DNA of 64,000 nucleotides from positions 6,967,655 through 7,031,654 of the forward strand of contig CM046838.1 of assembly GCA_025618425.1 (NCBI GenBank). The letters run 5' to 3'. The notes under the pieces are model-generated. The model searched no databases. It worked only from the letters and a program-made list of their open reading frames with translations, and had not been told where the DNA came from. The position numbers and the translations under genes were made by a program. This DNA is from Heliocidaris tuberculata (Eukaryota; Echinodermata; Echinoidea; Camarodonta; Echinometridae). Shown piece by piece: positions 30,649-42,112 of the stretch (positions are counted from its first letter, which is position 1; every line of letters begins with the position of its first letter).

Positions 30649-31430
30649 GGGAAGGGGGGGGGGGTTATGTCCCATGGGCCGCGGAGCCGGGGGCTGGGGC
30701 GGCTGCAGCCCCTCCCCCTACTTTTTTTAGTAAACACGTGAAAAATATATCGGAAAAAAGGCTCGAAAATTGCCATTAATGAGTGAAATCAGATTAGCCC
30801 CCCCCCCCCCCCACTTTCAAAAAACGCTCCGCGGCCCCTGTGTCTCATTGAGGCCTGTATACGGCATCCGATTCCATGACTTTCTGAAAAGCACCCTATA
30901 CAAGGATTTAAGTCGAGAGGTTTTTTATATACCCTCTTCAGGGAAACCCGCGAAAAATTTCTGATTTTTAGATCCTTAACAGGGATTTTTTAAATATTGG
31001 ATAGTATTGTATATCCTATTAGAGGATTTCTTCTTCTTTGCCCCCCCCCCCCTTTTTTTTTCTTTTTTGCCAAAAAAGGAAGATCATAAAGACAAATATT
31101 TAATTTGGAACACATTGCAGAATGATGTTTTCATTGAAAAAATAGAAAAGAACCTCTTTGAGGATTCCTTTTATCTTGTATTTTCAGATTAGCTGCTCCT
31201 GACTGGCTCGCGAATGTATACTGTCAATTTTTTTACCCTTTTCGAGGATCTTTTCTCATCACTATTAGTGAATTTGATGCCCTTTTTTTCAGAATTTTCC
31301 TTTTTTTTGATACCCTAAACGAGATCCCCGAGTTACCCGTCTGGTGGTGAAAAAACAACCCTTTTTACTAGTTTTCATGGACGGGGATGCCGTACAGGCC
31401 TCAATGAGACATAACCCTGGGTACTTTTGT
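30649..31430. mobile_element. TIR element (TTATGTCTCATTGAGGCC), interrupted
   Basis: The right end GGCCTCAATGAGACATAACC is the inverse of the left end, GGTTATGTC plus CTCATTGAGGCC, which has been split by the MITE at 30676-30840. GTACGGCATCC also pairs. No coding capacity. Confidence 0.7.
30676..30840. mobile_element. 165-bp hAT-like MITE, TSD TGTCYCAT
   Basis: Ends GGGCCGCGGAGC and GCTCCGCGGCCCCTG. Flanks TGTCCCAT (30668-30675) and TGTCTCAT (30841-30848) match at 7 of 8. It splits the left TIR of the element at 30649-31430. Confidence 0.75.
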
Positions 31431-31606
31431 TATACACTCTATTTGTATCCGATATATTTTGTTTTATATATAGTAATTATGTGTATGATATACTCTGCTT
31501 TATGCATGTTATGTTTATGAACAGAATATTGATGTAAATATTGATGTATTTAAATCAATGATGTTTAATAAAATTTAATTCAATTCATGACTAGCTCCTC
31601 TATATG

Positions 31607-31876
31607 CAGGGGCGGCGCCAGGGTATTTTGATAGGAGGGGCAAGACGACCTAAAGATGATGTCATATTTTTTCTCCATTAAATAACAGGGGTAATATAGA
31701 GTTATATGTTTAAGACCTCTCTTTTTAATACTCCTCTTTCTTCTTTCTTCCCTTTTCTTCCCTTTTCTTCCTCCTTTTCTTCTTTTTTTCTTCTTTTTTT
31801 TTCTTTTTTCACTACTTGAAAAATCATAGGGGGGGGCGGTCGCCCCCTCTGCCCCCCTCCTGTAGCGCCGCCCCTG
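31607..31876. mobile_element. 270-bp hAT-like MITE, TSD TCTATATG
   Basis: Ends CAGGGGCGGCGCCAGG and GTAGCGCCGCCCCTG, with perfect 8-bp TSD TCTATATG at 31599-31606 and 31877-31884. Interior pyrimidine-rich with a G run at 31830-31836. Non-coding. Confidence 0.9.
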
Positions 31877-32586
31877 TCTATATGTCTTGGCAAACAGGCG
31901 CAGATCGACAATGGATGCGTTTACATAATCCGGCTGACAATATTTCTTCTTTTTTTTGGGGGGGGGGGGACCTTTTTTGTCAATGACTTAGACGGTCTAA
32001 AGTAACTTTAAGGGGTCAAATTTTATGGGTAAATTGGGGTGACTATTTCGGGACAGGCTCATGGCCTATACCGTGCGTCTCAAAAAAAACCTTTACACTT
32101 TTGAAATGGCTGCCAAATAAAAAAATATATGATTCTGGGGGAAAGGTTTATATGTATGGATAGCTCATGGACTCAACTTTCATATGACACCGAAAATTCC
32201 GAAAATAATTCATGCTTGCGTGAGCACTGCTCACTTTTGTAAAAGGTATGAAAATTAGGTTACGCAGGAATTAGCCTTCCAATTTGTGAGAGGTGAGTCC
32301 TTTGGAGCTTACAAAATTTAGGGTGATATGATAAATTCATGATCAATTGCGATCAGTTTGGGTTTGCTGAGTGAATTTTATGGTTTATTCAATCAAAATT
32401 TTATGCACGAGTGAACAGGAATTGCATTTTATTATTGTAGCATTGTAACTTTCCCTGGTAGACTCAGTGGTGTGTTCATGGGAGTCAAGATGGGGTGATG
32501 GTACATGTTGCAGGGGAGGTGAGATAGGGTAGGACTTTGTTGGGCGGATGGGATAAGGGTCAAGAGGACATTATGCTCCCCCCCCC

Positions 32587-32591
<5 letters not shown>

Positions 32592-32635
<44 letters not shown>
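32592..32635. repeat. (CT)n microsatellite in left arm
   Basis: CT dinucleotide run preceded by a C run; its inverted partner (AG)n with a G run is at 35261-35291 in the right arm. Confidence 0.95.
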
Positions 32636-32638
<3 letters not shown>

Positions 32639-33229
32639 TCCTGGGTGTGCTGGTGCATATCTTGACAATTCATATGCATTGGTCTCCATTCCAAAATATC
32701 CAGATCACCTTCCCTTATCCCGAATTCTATGATTTCCCAAATTTTGACTGGTTGCTATTACCCATTGACCTGACGAATAAGTAGCCAACATCTGTGACAT
32801 TCCTTCTTTTTTTTTCAACAAACCGTATTTGAATATTCAGTTTACATAGTCCCCACCTGGGTATTCAATGAGATGTTCAACTAATCTTACAATAATTGAA
32901 ATGTGGGGTATAATTCTTCACTCCATTGAAGGTTTTATTCAAAGTCACAAATGTAAAAAATAACAGTGTGTAACATGGAAATGGCACATTACTGGATTAA
33001 GAATAAATTAAGAGCTGTCAGTTGTAACTCAGTCCTCATTTATCTTGGACTGACAGCCAAAGATGGAGAGGCCTCAGTTTTAACCACAGCAGCGTTCTTT
33101 TATGGTAACAGAATACCATCGCAGTAACGTACAGTGTTACTGCTGTCCTTCGGAGGTTCTGGCAAGTCTTTCCGAATGTAAGATGCCCAACACGCGCAGC
33201 AGCTAGTCTACCTATAATATCAGGAAATA

Positions 33230-34720
33230 TCGGGAAACAGGGTCCAGTCATAACCAGAATCAAGGAAGGTCTGGGCGGAGAAGAACTGGAAGATCAGCGG
33301 ACAACATCGCAGCTGTATACGCCAATTAAGCTCTTCAGGATCACCAGGATGGAACAATTAGCAGTCGCCGTAATGGAATAGGGATTCCACACGCAACCTT
33401 CCACAGGATTATCCGACTGGACTTGACATTTCATCCCTATCAGATGATCAAGCGTCATGAACTGCTTCAGAGTGATCGCCAGCGTCGCTTAAGGTTTTGT
33501 CAGTGGCTGCTTCAAAGACCTGCCCGCTTCCTGGATGACTTCCTCATGGAGATGAGTCTGGCTTCGCTTTGAATACCCAAGTGAATACCCACAGCCTGAG
33601 GGCATATCGAGAGCAGGGACACCCTCCTGACGAGTTTCACTATAAACGTATAGTGATAGCATATCTGAGGTGACTGTTTGGGCCGGCCTCACAGGGAGTG
33701 GAGACATCATCGGACCTGTCTTCTTCGACAACAATGTCAATGGAGCTGCCTATGTCCAGATGATATTCTTGTTTTTATTCTTATGTCTGCCAGGTTTTAT
33801 AAACGTTCTTTAAAGGTTTTCTGGACGTTTTTAAAAGGTCTGCCGGGTTTCAAAACGTTCTAGAAAGGTTTTATGTACGTTCTGGAAGGATTTTTTTGGA
33901 TGTACTTAAAACGTCCGCCCGGTTTTATGAAGGTTCTTTAAAGGTTTTTTTGGACGTTTTTAAAACGTCTGCCAGGTTTCAAAACATTCTAGAAAGGTTT
34001 TTGAGAAACGTTTTATATACGTTCATAAAACGTTTGCTGGAGGTTTTTTAAAGGTTCTTCAAACGTTTTTTAAACGTCCGTAGGTTTTCTGCAGGTCCTT
34101 CATTTAGAAGCAAATTTTCAAAGGTTTTTTTTTGATTTTTTAAACGTTTAAAAAACGTTTTTTAAACGTATAAAAAAAACGTTTTTAAAACGTCCAAAAC
34201 CTTCCACAAAAATACGTCCAAAAAACGTTTTTACGAAACGTCCAGAGAACCAACTTGGAACGTTTTTAGAACGTTTTAAAAACGTCCGATTGTCAGCTGG
34301 GAGATGAGGAAGTTGTCCCTGCCCTTGACAGGATCCCAAAATACCGCCGTCGTCGAAACGGTCGCTTTCAGCGTGTACCGTATGGTGGACACAAGATGGA
34401 GCTCCTTGTCATCGTTCGAGAGCAGTGACAGAGCGTCTCACCCAGCTGTTCGGTGATCGGGTTGTTTCTTTGCACCGAGATGTTGAATGGCCCCCCGCGT
34501 TCCCCCGACCTTACGCACCTGGATTTTTTTCTTGCGGGGATATCTGAAGGCGAAAGTGTACACTACCCCTCCAGTCAACTTGAACGAGATCAGGAGAAGA
34601 ATCACCCGCGAGATGGATGAGCTCAGGCGAGACAGAGCAAAGGCCAGGAGAGCTGTACGGGACATGATGAAGAGAGCAAGATTGTGCATCGAAAGAGGAG
34701 GTGGACATGTGGACCATTGA
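33230..34720 (+). pseudogene. Tc1/mariner-superfamily transposase pseudogene
   Basis: Recognisable pieces in order: HPYQMIKRHELLQSDRQRR then FCQWLL (about 33430-33515); DESGFALNTQVN with the first catalytic Asp (33553); VWAGLTGSGDIIGPVFFDNN (about 33675); after an insertion, EEVVPALDRIPKYRRR; then QDGAPCH with the second Asp (about 34395), SPDLTHLD-like text with the third Asp and RGYLKAKVYTTPP; and a C-terminus RRAVRDMMKRARLCIERGGG. Frame changes, stops and a 545-bp insertion at 33757-34302 make it non-functional. The second and third acidic residues are roughly 36 apart, a count made uncertain by indels. Confidence 0.85.
33757..34302. mobile_element. AACGTT-rich foldback insertion inside the transposase
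   Basis: Interrupts the transposase between the AAYVQM and GDEEVVPAL codons. Its left half repeats GGTTTT..GGACGTTTTTAAAACG units; its right half repeats the inverse, AAACGTCC..AAAACC. The palindromic core AAACGTTT occurs many times. It ends CCGATTGTCAGCTGGG. Family not recognised. Confidence 0.65.
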
Positions 34721-34914
34721 ACTGGAAGACTTTGATTTTTAGTTTCCATTATCAGATATTTTCCCCCTTTTTTTCTCTCTTACAAGATGGATGAAACAGT
34801 TGTAAAATTGAAAAGAATAAAAATCAACTGAAAAGAAAGACTGACATGTTCATTTTACAAATTTGTGTTACACTGCACCGTATTTCTTGTGCGAAACTCA
34901 ACTGCTAAAATGAC

Positions 34915-35115
34915 TGGTGGGTTGGTTGATTGATTGAGTGATTGACTGAGTTATTGATTAATTATGATTGATTTATTGAAATAGCTGAATGGTGATTGAA
35001 TGCTTGATTGATTAATTGATTGACCGATTGATTGACTGATACATTGTTGATTAAGTGATTGATAGCTGAATGTTAATTGTCTAATTTACGGTATTGATTG
35101 ATTGATAAATTGTGA
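34915..35115. repeat. Imperfect (ATTG)n repeat
   Basis: GATTGATT/GACTGA/GATTAA tetranucleotide-like repetition, just inside the right arm of the palindromic element. Confidence 0.85.
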
Positions 35116-37764
35116 TTCACTTCGGGTGTCAATGGGTAATTGCAACCAGTCCAATTTGGGAAATGTAGGTAGAATTCGGGATAAGGGAAGGTGGTCTGGA
35201 TATTTTTGAGTGGAGACCAACGAATATGAATTGTCAAGATATGCACAAGCACACCCAGGAAGAGAGAGAGAGAGAGAGGGGGGGGGGGGGGGAGGAATCC
35301 CATAAACCACAAATTTCACTCAGCAAACCCAAACTCCTCACAATTGATCATAAATTTTTCATATCATCCTCAATTCCGTAAGCTCCAAAGATCGACTTTC
35401 CTCTCACAAATTGGAAGGCCCATTCCTGCGCAACCTAATTTCCATACCCTTTATAAAAGTGATCAGTGCTCACCCAAGCATGAATTATTTTCGGAATTTT
35501 TTGGTGTCTATGAAAGTTGAGTCTATGAGCTTTCCATACATATAAACCTTCCCCCCCCCCCCCCCCAGAATCATATATTTTTTATTTGGCAGCCATTTCA
35601 AAAGTGTAAAGTTTTTTTTGAGACGCACGGTATAGGCCAGGAGCCTGTCCCGAAATAGTCACCCCAATTTACCCATAAAATTTGACCCCTTAAAGTTACC
35701 GTCTAAGTCATTGACAAAAAAGGTCCCCCCTCACCCCCCCCCCTCCCCAAACTGCACCGCCTGAGAGAAAAGTAAGATTTGAGGCTACCTCATGTATATG
35801 CACAGATTTATTTATCTTTGGGATAAAATTTAGTATATTTCTATTCATCTTGGTTGGGTGTTGGAGGGGGTCCGCCTACCGTGACCCAGAGAAAATTTTC
35901 GAGATTTTAAATTCCTTCAGAAGTTCAGATGTATTATTATGTACCGATATTACACTGTGTATACATGTGAGCTGCGCACTGAGGAGCCCCCCCCCCTTAC
36001 CTTGAGAAAATTTCGAGTTTTGAAATCCCCCTCACACACACACACCCCATGTGTTATGATACAACAATACGAAATACAATTGAATGAATAACACACTGCA
36101 TAATGCGATTTCCCTTCACACTGTGAGAAAATTTCGAGTATTAAATTTCCCTCAAGTGTAATACTTTGCAAGAATGCTAGTAGTTTTTAAGGTAGTTTAA
36201 GGGTAAGACACTGATGTAAACCAGCTTTAGGAGAGGGGGGGGGGGGTCCTCCTACCCTCACGTAATTTTTTTAAATTGGAAGTTCAATCAGGTGTGTTAT
36301 TATGCATGAAATCATTTATTTTCGGGTGAAATATAAGACATTGTATATATGTACACGAGTTGGGTATAGGTGCAGGAGGGGATCCAGTCTTACATTCTGA
36401 GATAAATACCGGGGACAAAAATAAAGGATGAGATACCGCACCTCAGTTCGGATGATTCCCCCTCCTACACTGAAACACAAAATAGTTTTAAAATCGCTCA
36501 AGGCGTGTTATTGCACGAATTCTATTTATTTATTTTTTTATAAGAAAACTGAAAAATAATCAAGATATTACATCTTACAATGAGATTATTTTCGAGATTT
36601 GAGGGGTGATTTGATCCACAAAATGTTTTTTTTTGACAGAGAAATGTATGGACAGGACAGGAGTGGGTGTAGTAGGATAGAGATTCACCTCCCACTCTGA
36701 TTTCTCTTATGATACGAAATTATTGAAATTTTAGGAAATTTTTTAATCATAAAATCTTCAGATTAAAATTTGCCGACACTATTTAAGAATTTTCTTTTCT
36801 CTAAACAAAAATGGAAAAGCTCCTCAACTATTACAATTTGCCAATAAATTATAAAAAAAAAAAAAAAAAGTTTTTCGACAACAGTCATACGTTTACAAAC
36901 AGATGTGTATAGGAGGGGTTCATGGCCCGCCGCACCAACGTCCATGCCTCCCATTCCTGTTAATAAAAATTTGTTGACTAAATGGCTTGTATCAGGGAAT
37001 TTTTTTTAGTAACATTTCCCTGCTTGTACGAAGGCACTTCAAAAGATGAAGCTTTCTCAACCTTCTCGCAAAATATTAAAAGTCTTTGAGATTCCATTGG
37101 TGTGACTTGCTTCCTCTATTCCACTGCCAAGCCTAGTGCCCATTACTTGTCTGCCCATCTTGAAAGAAAGGAGGGGTTGGAAAGAAAATTAGACCGCATT
37201 GAGTGGTAGCTCAACGTATTTTTTTTCTCCCCCTCTCGATATTTTTTCCAGGGGCGTCGATCTGTGTTCATGATTTTGGGGGATGACCGGCGAGGGAGCG
37301 AAGCGACCAAGCGGGGGAGGGTGTTGGGGGGGGGGGGGGGTATCCGCCCTCCCACACCAGGGACTTTTTGAAAAATCTGTCTATAAAACTTGCATTTTAG
37401 GGCATCCCAAAATGGTTTTTAATAAAAAGAAGGAATCAAAGATCTACGCCAATGGACGGAACCCCTTAATTAAGAATAACAATGCGAGCGAACGAATTTT
37501 CAGAATTTTCTTTGATATTTTCGCATTGAAATTATGGCATTTCTTATTTCCTTACTTCTGATCATTAAAGAATGTGATGGTATTTCAAGATCAAACATAA
37601 TGAGTTTGGATAATTATTAGCTTTAAGTTAATGTATCATAATTCTTTTTTATTTCAATTCTTCGATAAAAAAATATTGGGGGAAATGATAATACAGGCCA
37701 TCCCCCACCTCAATTTTTTTTATGGGGATATACCCCCGGTCCCCCGCCCCCCATGATTTTTTTT

Positions 37765-37768
37765 CCCT

Positions 37769-37830
<62 letters not shown>

Positions 37831-37880
37831 CTCCCGATCCATTAGGCCTCCCCCCTCTCTCTCTCTCTCTCTCTCTTGTT
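37765..37880. repeat. Poly-C / (CT)n / (AT)n / (CT)n low-complexity block
   Basis: A C run, CT dinucleotides, AT dinucleotides and a second CT run, followed by a G run near 37896. Repeat-driven reading frames here are not genes. Confidence 0.9.
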
Positions 37881-38164
37881 TGCCTTTTTTTTTTGGGGGG
37901 GGGGGGGGTTACGAAGTTGCTCCCTGGATCCACTTCTGGAGGCCTAGACCTACGTTAACAACTACATTACGGTACCATGGCAATCCTACTAATACGTAGG
38001 CACATGCAGTGGGGCGAAACACCCCCAACACCACCCCTATTTATGCCAACAAGAGATTCAAAAGATAGAAAAAAGAAGAAAAATATAAGAAATAGAATTA
38101 AGGAGAGGAGGGGGAAAAAAAGGAAGAAAGAGACAACACAACAAAACAAAATGAAGAGAGAGAT

Positions 38165-38177
38165 AGATAGAGAGATG

Positions 38178-38219
<42 letters not shown>

Positions 38220-38235
38220 TTTTTTGGGGGGGGGG
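38165..38235. repeat. (GA)n / poly-T / poly-G low-complexity block
   Basis: GATAGATAGAGAGATGGAGA leads into a long AG run, then T and G homopolymers. No gene supported. Confidence 0.9.
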
Positions 38236-38303
38236 CAGAGAAAGGGGAAATGTTTCCCGATCACCAATCAACTTTAGCTCTTTAAAATCTGGCATTGTAA
38301 CAC

Positions 38304-38807
38304 TTAAAGGGGAAGTTCACCCTGAAGATTACTTGAGTTTAAAAAATGCAGAAAAAATAAAGAAAAATATTGGCGAAGGTTTGATGAAAATCGGTCAAAT
38401 AATAAAAGAGTTATGAGTATTTAAAGTTTTGGATTCGTGACGTCACATGCGAGCAGCTGCCCATTGGTCATGTAATAAATATTCCATATATTCGCATTTT
38501 TTTTTACGTCCCACGATAAATTAATATTGTTTCTTTTCAGAATCTAGTATTGAATAACATTTCTGACAATATATCAAATGCACAGACGAAAATATTCTAA
38601 ATTTTCTGAGAAAACTGTATTTTATGGAATATTTATCACATTACATAATGGAGGAGCTGCTCGCATGTGACGTCACAAAATCAAAACTTCAAAAGTCCAT
38701 AACTCGTTATTCTTTAACGGATTTTGTCCAAACTTTCGCCAATATTTTTCTTTATTTTTTCTGCATTTTTTAAACTCAAGTAATCTTCGGGTGAACTTTC
38801 CCTTTAA
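38304..38807. mobile_element. TTAA-bounded foldback MITE, family F
   Basis: TTAA at both ends; left AAAGGGGAAGTTCACCCTGA against right TTCGGGTGAACTTTCCCTTT. Arms pair for about 190 bp, including CGTGACGTCACATGCGAGCAGC against GCTGCTCGCATGTGACGTCA. A cAMP-response-like TGACGTCA is present in each arm. Non-coding. Confidence 0.85.
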
Positions 38808-39756
38808 GAGTCCAACTGGTAAATTGCCCAATGGCACTTTGAGCCTGAATATAGATAATTTCTAGCTATTCCTACAGGTATGTAAGCCTATTTTTAAAAA
38901 TGGTTTCTTCACCCCCCCCCCCCATCATATTTCAATTCAAATCAAGCAGGGGCGTCGCTGTAGAGGAGAAGATGTTATGTGACACCATCCACCTCCTCTC
39001 TTCCCCCCCCCCCCCCCATGAACTCTTCTCCCTGCCCTTATTCAAACTTTCCCAATGTGTATACAATCTAGCTTACCAAACTCCTGGTTTTTGAGCCTAT
39101 TAACTCAAGCAAGTAGGCGGGGCTTTAGTATGCTGAAAAAATATAATCCCCGTATACGATATATGCGTACATGGTTTCCTAGTGATTGGCGAAGCGCACC
39201 TGTTGTGCGAAGCAATTAGAGGCACAACTGTCAACGATACGGTACGGCCGGGTGAGGGACATAACAAGGCACGTATAATTTGTTGGATCTATTGTAATAA
39301 TCACCGACTCGATCTGCACTCGTAAGTTATTATATCATCATGAATAACCTGATAACCATGACAACGGGCAATATCTAGATCTATATGACACTTGCTTGTT
39401 ATCTTCAGATAAGCTTGTAGTTGTACATGTATAGTCTAAGTCACTTAAGTGGCTTGTTGATAATATTCTGTTCAAATTAGTAATGAATAATAATAAGTGG
39501 GTATATAGTGTGCGGAGGGTATGTGCCGCCCAGAAGACCCCCATTTTTACACTCAAATTTCCGTTCCAAAGCATACCATTTATTTCTTGTTGAGAAACTC
39601 AAACAAACAGAAGAGAGAAAACCGTTCCAAAGCACGGCTTTTAAAAAAAATTCTGTCGTTCCGGCCGCATGATTTAACTTTTGTACCTGTCCGAAATGTC
39701 TGAAAATTTTCTGACAACAGACAACCAAAGAAAAAAAAAAGGTTATCACATTTGGT

Positions 39757-39780
39757 GGGGGGGGGGGGGGGGGGGGGGGG
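39757..39780 (+). repeat. G24 homopolymer
   Basis: Twenty-four uninterrupted G, followed 22 bp later by a C run (39804-39811). Probably a MITE terminus remnant and a place of uncertain assembly length. Confidence 0.9.
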
Positions 39781-40305
39781 AGACATTGACATCTTCAAAC
39801 ATGTCCCCCCCCTGGATTTACTCCCATGTGATGTGATCACCTACAGATCACTCTAACATGTCTAACTGGACCCGTGCCCTTTGCCTGATCGAGGAGCAGA
39901 CCATAAAATAACTTACATATATTGTATGCAATATCACTGTTCATACTGTACCCAGTATGAACCTTGCCTAGTATAAAGTATGGGATTAGTCTGATATCCA
40001 TATTACATAAATTGAGATTAATAACATCTAGTCTAGATATAGACCTATCCCCTACTCCTAGGCTTGATAGAGGAACTAACAGGAACCATGGGCTTCCTGT
40101 AGGCAATGAATTTACCTGCATTTGATGTGGTTGTCTACAAATTGTGTTTTTAGGCCTACTCGATCATGCTCTTACAAGCTAAACTGATTTTTGTTCAATT
40201 ACTTTTCTTTGTTATCCAGATATCTTAGAAGAGGGTCGCATGTCGTAACAATCGGGAACCTGGTTTAGTTGTTCTCTGGAAACTTACATACACCTAGCCA
40301 CAGGG

Positions 40306-40424
40306 ATGTCTTCAGACAAACAGGATATAGCTCGGTCAAAGGCAGCCAAGCTGTTAAAACGACATGGCAGCGCATCCTCTCTCATGAGCGGCAGTGAAAT
40401 GGGAGCCAGGTTCAAGCCTGCTGG
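40306..40424 (+). CDS. DYNLT5-like: Tctex1-domain gene exon 1
   Basis: The ATG at 40306 has purines nearby (GGG before ATG) and opens a frame of 39 codons plus 2 bases ending KPAG, before a gtaggt donor. Upstream, a ttatccag acceptor-like site near 40220 could mark a 5' UTR exon. Confidence 0.88.
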
Positions 40425-40955
40425 GTAGGTATATGATGATTAGCCACAGTGATAAAATTGGCTAAAATTGTAGGAGGCATGTCAAATGAATGAGGAGCCA
40501 TACAAAAGGAATTTTATTTAATTATCATACTTTGAATCTGCCGCTGAAATCATTTAAACTGACAAGTCACTTTAAATGTTTACAAACAAACATGATTCTT
40601 CCACTGGCCACTACATACTGCAGGAAATAAGGCATGTGCTGTAGTATCAGAGTTTACATGGTGAGGCAAACTACATACATGTAGAGCAGTATTATAGCCA
40701 TGCATTGTTGATATGTCCAGACAGGTTGGTTACTAGTATATTAGTTTTGCTGCAAGAATTATCATCATCATCATCATCTCTATCCATCTCCCAAGATGCT
40801 TCCCACTCGTAATGATCATGTGCAGCTCCCAAAGTTTTTAATCATCTACCCACATTCCTCCACAACGAGCAATTTTTTCAATAGCATAAATTAACAGCAA
40901 CTAAATTTTCACTTATTTTGGTAAAATTATCAGTGTAAAGCATTATAAATGCATT

Positions 40956-40998
<43 letters not shown>

Positions 40999-42112
40999 GT
41001 AAATAGCGTATGTATAATACACACTGTGATTGGTTAGATTCGCATCACGTGACATGCAAAAATTTTGTTATAGTGCATGATCGTAGTAGTATTAGTAATA
41101 GTAATTATGTTATAATCGTTATTCTTCTTCTTATTGTTTTTATTGTTGTTGTTTTTATTGTTGGTAGTGTTGTTCTCGCCATCACTATCATCATTATCAT
41201 CATTTCCTTTTCTTTGCGTTTGTTCCTGAAGATCTGTAAGCACAGTTTCCTTCATTGATGAGCCTCACGATGGGTCAAGACATGGACCAGTAAGGTTAGA
41301 GCCCACCTATCAGCTTGGCCCAGTCAAGAAGTTCCCTGTCACGTCCGTCAAGAACATGCTGAGAGAGACGCTAGAGGGCTACTTGCTGGATAAGAGATAC
41401 GAGCCAGACTGGTGTAAAAAGATGACCAAGACCATTTCAGATGTGAGTTAACAAGACAAAAGTACACTGCGTACATATGCACAACCTGTTATTAATCTGT
41501 TATGTGCTGTTGGTGCATTATTGGATATAATGTTACACATTTAGCAGACACAAATGAACAGGTTCTTCCAGTGTTGTTGTAGGCTTATGTACTGTCCCTA
41601 GGTAGGTTAGAAAAATGTTGTGGCACATAAAGACCCACCCAGAACACAAAATGCATAATTGTTGGTGATTCTTGGGCATCTGTCATCTGATTCATCTGCA
41701 TTCTCTTGTACTGTACCTGTGCTTTTTTTTATATGAATGGTTGATTAAATGACAGTTTCAGTTCTGTTATAGCCCATTTAAGGTCGATCAGAGGTTACCG
41801 TTATATACTAGGTCGAGATCCTAAAATTGTCTACATGTAATTAGTGCATTTGAACAGTCTTAGGGAAATTAGTTTAAAAATGTCTTCTATTCCTTTTTCT
41901 CTGAACAGGACTTGAAAGCTCAAGTGAAAGACCTGATGCTGCCTCGATACAAGATCATTGTCTTAGTTCACATTGGACAGTTACAAGACCAGGGGTTAAA
42001 GGTCAGTAGTCGTTGTCTGTGGGACTCATCCAATGACACCTCTGCATCATATGAATTTCGGAACAGCAGTTTATTTGCTGTAGCCATGGTGTATGGTGTC
42101 TATTATGAGTAA
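40306..42112 (+). CDS. DYNLT5-like: Tctex1-domain dynein light chain family protein (DYNLT5/TCTEX1D1-like), three exons
   Basis: Exons 40306-40424, 41232-41442 and 41909-42112 join in frame to 177 codons plus TAA; human DYNLT5 is about 179. The N-terminus is a low-complexity basic/Ser stretch (MSSDKQDIARSKAAKLLKRH). Exon 2 carries VKKFPVTSVKNMLRETLEGY and YEPDWCKKMTKTISD. Exon 3 carries LPRYKIIVLVHIGQLQDQGL, SRCLWDSSNDTSASYEF and NSSLFAVAMVYGVYYE, the Tctex1 fold ending used for dynein intermediate-chain binding or ciliary roles in the family. The C-terminal exon matches recalled DYNLT5 very closely; the paralogue assignment within the Tctex1D family is less sure. Candidate poly(A) signals AATAAA lie at 42982 and 43073. 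Confidence 0.92.
40956..40998. repeat. (CA)n(TA)n microsatellite
   Basis: Compound dinucleotide repeat in intron 1 of the Tctex1-domain gene. Confidence 0.95.
41232..41442 (+). CDS. DYNLT5-like: Tctex1-domain gene exon 2
   Basis: A pyrimidine-rich tract ends at ttcctgaag. The exon reads SVSTVSFIDEPHDGSRHG and onward to TKTISD before gtgagt. A second in-frame acceptor (gtaag, exon from 41241) would remove three codons. Confidence 0.9.
41909..42112 (+). CDS. DYNLT5-like: Tctex1-domain gene exon 3 and stop
   Basis: After ttctctgaacag the exon encodes DLKAQVKDLMLPRYKIIVLV, the RCLWD motif and the terminal VYGVYYE followed by TAA. 67 codons plus stop. Confidence 0.95.
   Translation, partial: DLKAQVKDLMLPRYKIIVLVHIGQLQDQGLKVSSRCLWDSSNDTSASYEFRNSSLFAVAMVYGVYYE

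Larger units (their letters stand above)
31958..35755. mobile_element. 3.8-kb element with long inverted arms around a dead Tc1/mariner transposase
   Basis: Left arm 31958 to about 32775 and right arm about 35125-35755 are inverted copies: GTCAATGACTTAGACGGT, GGACAGGCTCATGGCCTATA, TTTGGGTTTGCTGAGTGAA and ATATCTTGACAATTCATAT all recur inverted. The left arm has about 230 bp not present in the right. The interior contains the transposase pseudogene at 33230-34720. Outer edges lie in G/C runs, so a TSD could not be defined. Confidence 0.75.

Noticed and set aside
36000..37640. Candidate genes in the low-complexity stretch at 36-37.6 kb
   Set aside because: Only short frames with Pro/Gly or Phe/Lys runs; no splice-consistent exons or known motifs on either strand.
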